Positions 15,044-23,517 of a stretch of DNA of 38,507 nucleotides are shown here, piece by piece. The DNA is from Gammaproteobacteria bacterium (GTDB lineage Bacteria; Pseudomonadota; Gammaproteobacteria; DRLM01). The stretch is from contig JAHFRV010000030.1 in the NCBI GenBank assembly GCA_023266095.1, forward strand, positions 1 through 38,507, read 5' to 3'. The position numbers and the translations under genes are program-made. The notes under the pieces were generated by a model, which worked only from the letters and a program-made list of their open reading frames with translations, was not told the origin of the DNA and ran no database searches. Position 1 is the stretch's first letter. Each line of letters begins with the position of its first letter.

Positions 15044-17727
15044 GACGGACGCTGCGAAACAGAGGCATCCTCGCGCTGGCCGCTGCTTGTTTATTTTTGT
15101 CCGTCCTGCCAGCGCAGGCCGAGCGTATTTCCGACATCCGCAACACCAAGCATAATTTTTCCGCGACGGTCATTCCCATCCTACCCAACGGTGCGCAGCG
15201 TAATGCCGCCGCCAGCAGCGAGTCGCAGATCTGCGCCTTCTGTCACACCCCTCACGGCGCGACCAAAGCTCCCAAAGCTCCTTTGTGGAACCGCAAGCTG
15301 ACGGGCACTACGTATACGCCGTATTCCTCCGGCTCGCTTGACGCGATCGATCTGGGCCAGCCGCGCGCCAAGTCCAAACTGTGTCTGTCCTGCCATGACG
15401 GCACTCTCGCTCTGGGTGCGGTCAATGTGCTGAATCGCGTCGAAGAACCCAGTATCGATTTCACCGGTCCGGGTATCGGGCCGGGCGACACCATCCCCGA
15501 AGGCATGGGGCCGACCACGGGTTTCACCCGCAAATTGGGCGTCAATCTAAGCAACGATCATCCCATTTCATTCACCTTCGACAGCGCGCAAGCCGCGCGC
15601 GACGGTGAATTGTATGATCCCGCTGTGGCATCCCAAGTCGGTGACCGGGTGCAAGGTCAACCCGCACCCCGTTTACCGCTCGAAGAAAATCGCGTGGAGT
15701 GTATCAGCTGTCACGATCCACACATTCGCGACACCTCCGGGGAAAACGTGAAGTTTCTGCGGGTGAACCGCTTCCAAAAGGCCGAGCCGGTGGACCGCCA
15801 GTTCAATGCCGAGAACGACATCATTTGTCTGGGCTGTCACGACAAGGCTGGCTGGGTAGGTTCGGCGCACGCCAATTCCACCGTCGCCACTTATGAATAT
15901 CAGGACGCGGCGGCGGATCTGCGCGAATTTCCCCGCAGCATACAAGTGTGGCAGGCGGCGTGTCTGAACTGCCATGATCCTCACACCGTGCAAGGTTCAC
16001 GGCGCATCCTGCGCGAAGGCGCCGATGGCCCGCCGGCGATCACCGCGAGCGGCGCCAAATTCCGTCACGGTGGGCAAGCGGCCATCGAACAAACCTGTTA
16101 CGCCTGTCATTCGGCCGACGGCGACGTGCTGCGCGGCGGCCATACCGGCGGCACCCAAAGCACCCGCCCCGGTTTCGGCGTGCCCGACATCAAGACCGAC
16201 TTCACCACCATGGCCCGCCACATGCCCATCGCCAACACCGACCAGGCGGCCGGGCGCGAGATGCACGATATCGGCACCGGCCCGCTCAAGAGCCAGCAAG
16301 GCGGTAAAGATTTCGTGGAGTCGACCACCAATATGGGCAAGGGTGATCCCAACAATCGCCATGCCGAGTGTACCGACTGCCATAATCCCCATCGCGTGAT
16401 CCGCAATCGTTTATTCAACGATAACCCCAATGTGCCGGACGCGGAGGAGGGCACCCACAATCACACCGCCAGCCAAATCGCCGCCACCGGCGGGATTCAC
16501 ACCAACCATGCTTCCGGGGTGTTGCGCGGCATTTCGGGTGTGGAGCCGGGCGGCTGGCCGTCGACCGAATTCGGCAGCGAGCCCACTGTGTTCGAAGTGA
16601 AACGCGGTGATCCCGGTGTGGGCGGCAGCACCGACGTCAACGCGCCTTACGTCACCCGCGAATATCAAGTGTGTATGAAATGCCACTCCAACAACGCCTA
16701 CGATTCACCGCCCAACCTGGGTTCCTTCCGGGGTGGCACGCCGCCGGGCACCAACGCGATGTTCCAGTACACTAATCAGGCCATGGAATATCAATCGCCG
16801 GACGATCACAAGGGCGAGGGTACTCCCCCTACCCCCAGCGGGGCTTTCGTCAGCGGCGCCATAGGGGAATGCACGAACAATTACACCGACGCTAATTACG
16901 CCATTTCGGAAACTTGGCCGGGTTATCGCGACAGTCAGGGCAATTGCATCAATCTGGTGGACAATAATCACCGATCCTGGCATCCCGCGCTCAAGGATAC
17001 CGGGCGTTTGATCGCGGTGCGCAACATCAGCAGTCCCGATGTTTGGCGGTCGCCCTTCAATGCCGGCGTGGGCACCCAGACCATGTATTGCACCGATTGT
17101 CATGGTTCGGATACCGATGTGAACGACGGCGCCGTGCCGCGCGGCGGTGCGCAAGGCAGTGTCTGGGGGCCGCATGGGTCGAACAATGATTTTCTTTTGA
17201 AGGGTCCGTGGAATGACAATGTCGGCACGACCACGACCGACGGCCTGTGTTTCCGTTGCCATAATTACAATTATTACGGCAAGTCATTCCCCGCCGGTCC
17301 TTTGGCCGAAAGTCAGACTTTGCAGAGTGGTTTCCGGCGCAGCACCGGTAATTCGTCTTGCGTAGGCGTGCCTAACGTCAATCTCCACACCGGGCACGCC
17401 AAGGAAGACGTGGTGCGCAATTTCCGCTGCAATTTCTGTCATATCGCCGTGCCCCATGGCTGGAAGAATAAAAACTTCCTGGTCAACTTGAACGACGTAG
17501 GTTTGGAAGTGGGCTTACCGGCGGGGACGCAAGTGCGCACCCCCAGCCCGCAGCGTTATTACCGCGGTGCGTATTACAACGGCTCGGTGCTGAAAGTGGT
17601 CAACTTCAAACGCAGCGGCGAGTGGACCCCGGTCAGTTGCGGTTCCGCCGGTTCGCCGGGTAACGGCAAGCGAGGCATTACCTGGATGAACGGCAACGGT
17701 GAAGAGACCTGCAGCAATATTCCATGA
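15040..17727 (+). CDS. Secreted undecaheme (11-heme) c-type cytochrome
   Basis: An 895-residue exported cytochrome with a signal peptide ending PAQA (residue 27) and eleven CXXCH motifs: CAFCH (65), CLSCH (115), CISCH (221), CLGCH (263), CLNCH, CYACH, CTDCH, CMKCH, CTDCH, CFRCH and CNFCH. The first four hemes form a module that matches the tetraheme protein at 6442, including the extra histidines at 38, 72, 174 and 228. Several sites have the doubled form CHDPH or CHNPH. There is no lipobox and no C-terminal membrane anchor. The last 90 residues after CNFCH are heme-free and rich in Gly, Asn and Tyr. Its gene is locked by 4-base overlaps between the propeller lipoprotein and resB, so it is likely the main client of the maturation genes that follow. 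Confidence 0.92.
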   Translation: MRRTLRNRGILALAAACLFLSVLPAQAERISDIRNTKHNFSATVIPILPNGAQRNAAASSESQICAFCHTPHGATKAPKAPLWNRKLTGTTYTPYSSGSLDAIDLGQPRAKSKLCLSCHDGTLALGAVNVLNRVEEPSIDFTGPGIGPGDTIPEGMGPTTGFTRKLGVNLSNDHPISFTFDSAQAARDGELYDPAVASQVGDRVQGQPAPRLPLEENRVECISCHDPHIRDTSGENVKFLRVNRFQKAEPVDRQFNAENDIICLGCHDKAGWVGSAHANSTVATYEYQDAAADLREFPRSIQVWQAACLNCHDPHTVQGSRRILREGADGPPAITASGAKFRHGGQAAIEQTCYACHSADGDVLRGGHTGGTQSTRPGFGVPDIKTDFTTMARHMPIANTDQAAGREMHDIGTGPLKSQQGGKDFVESTTNMGKGDPNNRHAECTDCHNPHRVIRNRLFNDNPNVPDAEEGTHNHTASQIAATGGIHTNHASGVLRGISGVEPGGWPSTEFGSEPTVFEVKRGDPGVGGSTDVNAPYVTREYQVCMKCHSNNAYDSPPNLGSFRGGTPPGTNAMFQYTNQAMEYQSPDDHKGEGTPPTPSGAFVSGAIGECTNNYTDANYAISETWPGYRDSQGNCINLVDNNHRSWHPALKDTGRLIAVRNISSPDVWRSPFNAGVGTQTMYCTDCHGSDTDVNDGAVPRGGAQGSVWGPHGSNNDFLLKGPWNDNVGTTTTDGLCFRCHNYNYYGKSFPAGPLAESQTLQSGFRRSTGNSSCVGVPNVNLHTGHAKEDVVRNFRCNFCHIAVPHGWKNKNFLVNLNDVGLEVGLPAGTQVRTPSPQRYYRGAYYNGSVLKVVNFKRSGEWTPVSCGSAGSPGNGKRGITWMNGNGEETCSNIP

Positions 17728-18746
17728 ACGCTGTGTTGAGTCCCCTCGCTTCCTTGCGCCTGACTTTGGTGGGGATGGTGTTGTTGGCGATCGGTGCCGC
17801 CTTGAGTTACGGCAACCCGATGACGACCTCGGTGTGGGTGTTGGTGGTACCCATGGCGTTTCTGGCGGTCAATTTATTAGCCGCCATCATCACCAACCCG
17901 CGGATTAATCGCCGCGGGGGGCTGCTAACTTTCCATATCGCGCTGCTGGGTATCGTGGTGCTGGCCGCGCTAGGCCGTCTCACCCATTTGGAAGCCCATG
18001 TCGAGCTGGTGCAAGACACCGCTTTTTCCGCCGACGAATTATTCGACGACAGCCGCGGTCCCTGGCATGCCGGTGATTTGGACAAGCTGGTGTTTGTGCA
18101 AGGACCCTATACCGTGGATTATGCGCCGGGCATGGTGCGTGGTCTGACTCACAGCGAAGTGCGGGTGCCTGACGGGCAAGGCGGCTGGGAGCGCCGGGTG
18201 ATCGGTGACGATCGGCCTCTGGTGTTGGACGGTTATCGTTTCTATACCTCGTTCAATAAAGGTTTCGCGCCGCTGCTGACTTGGATGCCCGAGCAGGGCG
18301 AGCCGCAGACCGGCGTAGTGCACATGCCGGCTTATCCGCTGTTCGAGTTCAAGCAGGACAACACCTGGAAACCGCCCGGCGGGCCGGAGATCAAATTCTG
18401 GCTGCGTCTCGAAACCGGCATGACGGAAAAGGCGGCGTGGGTATTGGATGGGCAAAAGGCCAAGGGCACGTTGGTGGTCAATAGTGGCGCGGAGCGCGTG
18501 GAATTACAGCCGGGTGAGACGGTCAAGTTACCAGGTGGGCAGTTGCGTTACGAACGCTTGTCGAGCTGGATGGGTTATAAAATATTTTACGATCCGACGT
18601 TACAGTGGCTGTTCGTGACGGCGGTGTTCGGGGTGATAGGCATGTCCGTGCATTTCTGGCGTAAATTCGGCGCGCGGCTGCCGGCCGCCGATACGATTAA
18701 GACGGGAAGCTATTCTGCTACGTCCAAGGGGGTGCGTTATGAATGA
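17724..18746 (+). CDS. resB: ResB-like cytochrome c biogenesis protein
   Basis: A 340-residue membrane protein of the ResB/Ccs1 family, the partner of CcsA/ResC in system II cytochrome c maturation, which moves heme across the inner membrane and ligates it to CXXCH. Three hydrophobic segments near the N-terminus (about 12-30, 36-56, 68-84) are followed by a large periplasmic domain. A final membrane segment near residues 290-312 (LFVTAVFGVIGMSVHFW) contains a histidine of the kind that ligates heme in this family. It is shorter than Bacillus ResB (about 540), as is usual for proteobacterial forms. It starts with ATGA overlapping the cytochrome stop. Confidence 0.85.
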   Translation: MNAVLSPLASLRLTLVGMVLLAIGAALSYGNPMTTSVWVLVVPMAFLAVNLLAAIITNPRINRRGGLLTFHIALLGIVVLAALGRLTHLEAHVELVQDTAFSADELFDDSRGPWHAGDLDKLVFVQGPYTVDYAPGMVRGLTHSEVRVPDGQGGWERRVIGDDRPLVLDGYRFYTSFNKGFAPLLTWMPEQGEPQTGVVHMPAYPLFEFKQDNTWKPPGGPEIKFWLRLETGMTEKAAWVLDGQKAKGTLVVNSGAERVELQPGETVKLPGGQLRYERLSSWMGYKIFYDPTLQWLFVTAVFGVIGMSVHFWRKFGARLPAADTIKTGSYSATSKGVRYE

Positions 18747-19596
18747 GTGGAACACGGCGACCGAACTGCCCTGGTTATGGGCGGGGATGACCTCGTATGC
18801 CTTGGCCACTTTTATCGTGATTCGCGGCGTGATGCATACGCGCGGCGGTGCGGCGGGCGCCGCAGTGAATCGCAGTTATGAAACACCGGCCTTCATCTTC
18901 ATCCTGGCCGGCGTCGCGTTGCTGGCGATGGCTTTGGCGGAACGTTGGATGCGGATCGGCCACGGGCCGTTCGTCAATCTTTTCGAATTATTGATGAGCC
19001 AGTTGTTCAGCCTCGGCGTGATCTACAGCTTCGCCTATTGGCGTTATCCGGCGATACGCGCCAGCGCGGTGGTGGCTCTGCCTTTGATGTGGATCTTGGG
19101 CGTGTGGGTGCTGATGCTCGAACCCCGCGCCACTCCCTTTCCGCCCACCTATTTCAACAACTGGCTGTGGGCACACGTGGGCCTGGGTAAATTCTTCCTT
19201 GGCTTTTGTCTGGTCGGCACCGGCCTGGCCGGGGCTTTATTGCTGCGCGGCGTGCCGCGTCTGCAACCCTGGTTCCGCCAATTGCCCAGCGACGCCATGG
19301 TCGATCACCTGGCGTGGCGTTTCATGCTGCTTGCCTTCATCTTTCACAGCGCCATGCTGATCGCCGGCGCGGTGTGGGCCCAGGACGCCTGGGGCCGTTA
19401 CTGGTCGTGGGACGCCTTGGAAACCTCGTCGTTTCTCACCTGGCTGGCCTTGGGCGGGGCGATCCACGCGCGCTTGACTTATCGGCTGCCGATGCGCGCT
19501 GGCGCGATCTTCATCATCGTGGTCTTCATCATCGCCTTCCTCACCTACTTCGGCACGCCTTTCTACAGCAGTGCCGCCCATAAAGGTGTGATATGA
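18739..19596 (+). CDS. ccsA: CcsA/ResC-type cytochrome c synthase subunit
   Basis: A 285-residue polytopic inner-membrane protein with about eight hydrophobic segments. The tryptophan-rich WWD heme-handling motif is present as WGRYWSWDALE near residue 220. Conserved histidines flank it: WAHVGLGK, IFHSAML and the AHKG near the C-terminus. It works with ResB as the system II heme ligase. The start overlaps the resB end by eight bases. Location right behind a multiheme cytochrome gene suggests a ligase adapted to the cytochromes of this cluster, beside any general Ccm system elsewhere in the genome. Confidence 0.9.
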   Translation: MNEWNTATELPWLWAGMTSYALATFIVIRGVMHTRGGAAGAAVNRSYETPAFIFILAGVALLAMALAERWMRIGHGPFVNLFELLMSQLFSLGVIYSFAYWRYPAIRASAVVALPLMWILGVWVLMLEPRATPFPPTYFNNWLWAHVGLGKFFLGFCLVGTGLAGALLLRGVPRLQPWFRQLPSDAMVDHLAWRFMLLAFIFHSAMLIAGAVWAQDAWGRYWSWDALETSSFLTWLALGGAIHARLTYRLPMRAGAIFIIVVFIIAFLTYFGTPFYSSAAHKGVI

Positions 19597-20297
19597 GTCC
19601 ACTCGCTAACCCGGTGCCCGGCCAGCCCAAGGCCGCCTCTTTCCTTTCGGTGTTGTTGCTGCTGGCCATCATCGGTCTGCTGGGCGGACTCAGCCGCAGT
19701 CCGGAATTGGCGACCTTGGAAGAAACGGTCGCCAAGCGCATCGACCCGGCGCAAGACCCGCGCGGACACGCCAGCGCCGCCCGCGAACAGCAAATCGCCG
19801 AACGTTTTCAGCAAGCGGTGATGATGCTGCACGCCGGCCAATACGACTACGCCATCACCGCCTTGCACCGGGTCATCGCGCTCGCGCCGCGCATGCCCGA
19901 GGCCTACGTCAATATGGGCTACGCGTTGTTGGGGTTGAAGCAATACGCCGCGGCGCGGGATTTTTTCCAAACCGCCATCGACCTGCGGCCCTATCAAGGC
20001 AATGCCTATTGGGGTTTGGCGGTCGCGGCGGAAGGTTTGAATGATCTGCCCGTCGCCTTGGGCGCCATGCGCACCTACATCCATCTCGCGCCTTCGGACC
20101 CGGCGTCGGAAGACTACGTGCGGCGCGCTCGCGCCGCCTTGTGGGAATGGGAGAATACCCTCAAGCGCGGCCCATTGCCCAAGGAAGAGGCGGAATGGCT
20201 GGCGCGGCGCGGTAAGGAATGGACTGATCGCAATAGTCCGGATGCGGATTCGGCTGATAGCGGGAGGCGGGAGTTGTCGGTGGCGCCGGCGCGGTGA
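19593..20297 (+). CDS. Membrane-anchored TPR protein, CcmH/NrfG-like role
   Basis: A 234-residue protein with one N-terminal membrane segment (about residues 17-33) and then about three tetratricopeptide repeats (for example AITALHRVIALAPRMPEAYV, and ARDFFQTAIDLRPYQGNAYW). The tail is charged and likely disordered. The ATGA overlap with ccsA makes it the last gene of the coupled series. TPR proteins of this kind present apocytochrome to the heme ligase (CcmI/NrfG), which fits here. No CXXC is present, so it is not a thioredoxin. Specific client is inferred from context only. Confidence 0.82.
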   Translation: MSPLANPVPGQPKAASFLSVLLLLAIIGLLGGLSRSPELATLEETVAKRIDPAQDPRGHASAAREQQIAERFQQAVMMLHAGQYDYAITALHRVIALAPRMPEAYVNMGYALLGLKQYAAARDFFQTAIDLRPYQGNAYWGLAVAAEGLNDLPVALGAMRTYIHLAPSDPASEDYVRRARAALWEWENTLKRGPLPKEEAEWLARRGKEWTDRNSPDADSADSGRRELSVAPAR

Positions 20298-20362
20298 GTG
20301 GGGTGGTTCGCTGCGTATAGCATTTTCGCGGGATTAGTTGGGGGTGAGGGTTAATCGCGTAG

Positions 20363-20387
20363 GTGCTAGATAGATTCTGTCTAGCAC
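20363..20387 (+). promoter_or_regulatory. Inverted repeat GTGCTAGA / TCTAGCAC
   Basis: An 8-bp perfect inverted repeat (20363-20370 and 20380-20387) with a 9-base loop, between the end of the cytochrome operon and the next gene. It could be a weak terminator for the operon or an operator for the downstream gene. No T-tract follows. Confidence 0.4.
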
Positions 20388-20437
20388 ATTCATTAAAGAT
20401 ATGCTTAGTGCAGGTTAGCCACCACGGAGAAAACTGA

Positions 20438-20923
20438 ATGCGCGTCGTTGCGACTATGTTGTCCTTTTGCATCGTCTTACCGGCCAGCGCCGCATTACTG
20501 GTTTCAACGCCTGCTGAAGTTTGCAGTTTACTCAACGACCAAGGGTTGGCGACGCGCGGCTGGAAAAATTCTGATGGTCTTGGGTTCTTTTGCTCGTCTC
20601 CCTATAAGGAATTCGGGCCGGGGTTTCCGCTTGCCAATAACCTGGCGTTTTATGCCGAGGGAACCCGTAACGCGGTGGGCAAAGTAAAGCTTGTGCTCAA
20701 CGTCAACAACCGCGATTCCTCTTCAGCCGCACATGAAGAACTGCTCCAAGCCGCAAATGCACTTAGCCTTGAGGTCATGGGGGAGCAACTACCAAATGTA
20801 TTGAAAGATGCTATCAAGAACGGCAGCAATGCATCACAAAAAATCGGTTCCTCCGTAGTCGATGTTGTTAAAGAAAATTGGCCCGCAGACAAAGGTTATG
20901 AAGTCAAAGTCATCATCAAGTAG
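20438..20923 (+). CDS. Secreted hypothetical protein
   Basis: A 161-residue protein whose N-terminal 18 residues form a signal peptide (cleavage after PASA). The mature part has two cysteines (VCSLLND, FFCSSP) that could pair. It looks like a mixed alpha/beta fold, with a central helical stretch (about 95-140) and a C-terminal strand KGYEVKVIIK. GGAGA sits 7 bases before the ATG. I do not recognise the family. It stands alone between the cytochrome operon and a pair of palindromic repeats. Confidence 0.7.
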   Translation: MRVVATMLSFCIVLPASAALLVSTPAEVCSLLNDQGLATRGWKNSDGLGFFCSSPYKEFGPGFPLANNLAFYAEGTRNAVGKVKLVLNVNNRDSSSAAHEELLQAANALSLEVMGEQLPNVLKDAIKNGSNASQKIGSSVVDVVKENWPADKGYEVKVIIK

Positions 20924-21018
20924 TGTGGTGGCTAACACCGCGCTACCCCGTAGTGCTCGGCGTCAGCGACGGGAATTTGAAATCAAGGCCAGCATGTCTC
21001 GGCGTAAAAATAAATGTA

Positions 21019-21052
21019 GGGTGGGTTAGCCGCGCTAGCGGCGTAACCCACC
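21019..21052 (+). repeat. GTGGGTTA palindrome, first copy
   Basis: GGTGGGTTA GCCGC ... GCGGC GTAACCCACC forms a near-perfect hairpin with one bulged base. It belongs to a widespread type of intergenic palindrome built on GTGGGTTA/TAACCCAC. A second copy lies 59 bases on. Confidence 0.7.
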
Positions 21053-21110
21053 AAACTGTCGCGCAGCGACTCATCAGTAATCTTTATAAGGAGCGCCTGA
21101 CGGCGCGGAT

Positions 21111-21140
21111 GGGTGGGTTACGCTGCGCTACCCACCCTCC
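21111..21140 (+). repeat. GTGGGTTA palindrome, second copy
   Basis: GGGTGGGTTA CGCTGCG CTACCCACCC forms a compact hairpin, related to the copy at 21019. The two lie in the 3' region of rlmKL, where they could act as a terminator pair for the convergent genes. Confidence 0.65.
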
Positions 21141-21162
21141 ATCGACTTATCTCGCCACACGT

Positions 21163-23331
21163 TTACGCCTTGCCTGCTTGTATGCGCCACACTTGATGGA
21201 TGCGCGGATTGCGCGCGAAGTCCTCGGGCAGCATGGCGCGGGAGATGTCTGCCACTTGCAAGTCGGCCAAGGCGGTGGCATCGAGTTTGAAGCGGCGGTA
21301 GTTGGTGGAAAACAACAGAGTACCGCCGGGTGCGAGCAGCGCCACGGCTTGGCGGATGAAGGTCACGTGGTCGCGCTGTACGTCGAAGCTGCCTTCCATG
21401 CGTTTGGAATTGGAGAAGGTCGGCGGGTCGAGCAGGATCAAACCGTAGCGTTGGCGGTTGGTCAGCGCGCTTTGCGCGGCCAGCCATTGCACGCAATCCG
21501 CTTGTAGGTAGCGATGCTGTTTGCCGGTGAAACCGTTCAGCGCCATGTTGCGGCGCGCCCAGTCCAGATAGGTGTGCGACATGTCGACGCTGGTGGTGCC
21601 GGCCGCGCCGCCCGCCGCGGCGTGGACGCTGGCGCTGCCGGTGTAGGCGAATAGATTGAGAAACTCTTGACCGCGCGCGAGTTCGCGGATCAGCGTGCGC
21701 ACCGGACGGTGATCGAGAAACAATCCGGTGTCGAGATAAGCGGTGAAATTCACCAGTAATCGGCAAGGTCCCTCGCGCACTTCGTGAAACTCGCCGGTTT
21801 CGTCGCTGGCCTGATATTGCGCGCTGCCTTTTTGCCGTTGGCGGATTTTGAAAAACATTTGCTCGGGGGGAATTTCCAGCGCGGCGGGAATGGCGCGCAA
21901 GGCATCGCGCAAACGATTCTCGGCCTTTTTGGGATCGATGCTGGCGGGCGCCGCGTATTCCTGCACATGCACCCATAATTTTTCGCCGTGATAGACGTCC
22001 ACCGCCACCGCGTATTCGGGCAGGTCCGCGTCGTAGAGCCGGTAACAGCGCACCTGTTCCTTGTCGGCCCAGCGCCCCAGGCTTTTCAAATTTTTCCGCA
22101 GGCGGTTGGCCAGCATCTCCGCGCCGGGGCTGAGCGGCAGGTCGTCTTCCGCTGCGCGCGGGGTGATGAACCATTCGGGCGTGACGTCGAAGCACAACAG
22201 CTTGCATTCCAGCGCGCCGTTGAAGAGGACGTAACGTTTGCGGGCGCGGATGCCCATCCCTTTGCCGAGTTCGGGATCGCCGGTGAGCACCGCCGCGCGC
22301 CAGCCGCTGAAGTGTTCTTTGAGTTTCGCGCCGAGTTCGGCGTAGAGCGGCTTGAGGGCCTCGGTCTCGCCCAGCCGTTCGCCGTAGGGCGGATTGACGG
22401 CGAGCAGGCCTGGCTTATCCGTGGGCGGCGCCACCAGTGCGTGCACGTCGTGCTGTTCGATGAGGATGTGCGGCGTGAGTCCGGCGGCGGCGACATTGTG
22501 CCGCGCGGCCTGCACGGCGCGCGGGTCGGCGTCGTAGCCGTAGAGGGTGGTGAGTTGCCGCAGTCCGTCGGCGCGCCGTTGTTGCGCCTCCGCGATGAGT
22601 TCGGACCACAGCGCCGCGTCATGGCCGCGCCAGCCCTGAAAACCGAAATAGTCGCGCAGCAAACCCGGCGCGATGTCGGCGGCCATCAGTGCGCCTTCGA
22701 TGAGCAGGGTGCCGCCGCCGCACATGGGGTCGAGCAGGGTGCCACCGGCGCGGGCGATTTCGGGCCAACCGGCGCGAAGCAATAACGCGCAGGCGGTGTT
22801 TTCCTTCAAGGGCGCGGCGACCGGCATCGCGCGATAACCGCGGCGGTGCAGGCTCTCGCCGGACAGGTCGAGGTAGACGGTGGCCTGGTCGTGATAGAGA
22901 TAGACATTGATGCGCACCGAAGGCCGCTCGCGCGCCACCGAGGGGCGGCGGCCCTCGCGCTCGCGGAAGCGGTCGACGATGGCGTCCTTGACCTTGAGCG
23001 CGCCGAAGTGACTGTGATTGATCTGCGATTGCACGGTGGTGAAATCGACGGTCAAGGTGTCGTCGGGGCCGAGGTGATCTTCCCAGGCCAGGGCATGCAC
23101 GCCGGCGTAAAGCGCCTCGGGTGTCGCGGCGGTGAAATTATTCAGCGGCAATAACACCCGGCTCGCCAGCCGCGACCATAGGCAGGCGCGATAGGCCAAA
23201 TTCAAGGGGCCGGAGAAACTGACCCCGGCGCGGGTTTCCTTTACTTCCATGGCGCCGAGCCCGCTCAATTCGGCGAGCAGTAAGGATTCGAGGCCTTTGG
23301 GGGTGGGGGCGAAAAACGAATAGGGATGCAT
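21163..23331 (-). CDS. rlmL: Bifunctional 23S rRNA methyltransferase RlmKL
   Basis: A 722-residue fusion that makes m2G2445 (N-terminal RlmL part) and m7G2069 (C-terminal RlmK part) in 23S rRNA. The N-terminal region includes a THUMP RNA-binding domain (about 45-155). The first Rossmann methyltransferase follows with DPMCGGGTLLIEGA and the catalytic NPPYGERLG. The second has NLFAYTGSASVHAAAGGA and LLDPPTFSNSKRM. Total length is normal for gammaproteobacteria, where the two activities are fused. The gene is divergent from the OmpA-family lipoprotein. Its start at 23331 gives the usual MHPYSFFAPTPKGLE N-terminus. Confidence 0.96.
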   Translation of the reverse strand: MHPYSFFAPTPKGLESLLLAELSGLGAMEVKETRAGVSFSGPLNLAYRACLWSRLASRVLLPLNNFTAATPEALYAGVHALAWEDHLGPDDTLTVDFTTVQSQINHSHFGALKVKDAIVDRFREREGRRPSVARERPSVRINVYLYHDQATVYLDLSGESLHRRGYRAMPVAAPLKENTACALLLRAGWPEIARAGGTLLDPMCGGGTLLIEGALMAADIAPGLLRDYFGFQGWRGHDAALWSELIAEAQQRRADGLRQLTTLYGYDADPRAVQAARHNVAAAGLTPHILIEQHDVHALVAPPTDKPGLLAVNPPYGERLGETEALKPLYAELGAKLKEHFSGWRAAVLTGDPELGKGMGIRARKRYVLFNGALECKLLCFDVTPEWFITPRAAEDDLPLSPGAEMLANRLRKNLKSLGRWADKEQVRCYRLYDADLPEYAVAVDVYHGEKLWVHVQEYAAPASIDPKKAENRLRDALRAIPAALEIPPEQMFFKIRQRQKGSAQYQASDETGEFHEVREGPCRLLVNFTAYLDTGLFLDHRPVRTLIRELARGQEFLNLFAYTGSASVHAAAGGAAGTTSVDMSHTYLDWARRNMALNGFTGKQHRYLQADCVQWLAAQSALTNRQRYGLILLDPPTFSNSKRMEGSFDVQRDHVTFIRQAVALLAPGGTLLFSTNYRRFKLDATALADLQVADISRAMLPEDFARNPRIHQVWRIQAGKA

Positions 23332-23517
23332 GGAGGGCGCGTTAATTTTCAGGGGGGCTATTCTAACCCACCCCGGGCGCCGTGAGTGAATGGCAGGATG
23401 GAGTATGTCGCCAATGAAAGACGATTAATTTGCGGTATATCCGCTCAGTGCACCAACATTCCTCAGGCCTATTGCGTGTAAAATAGGCACCCTTATCAAC
23501 AAGACCAGGGTACATTT

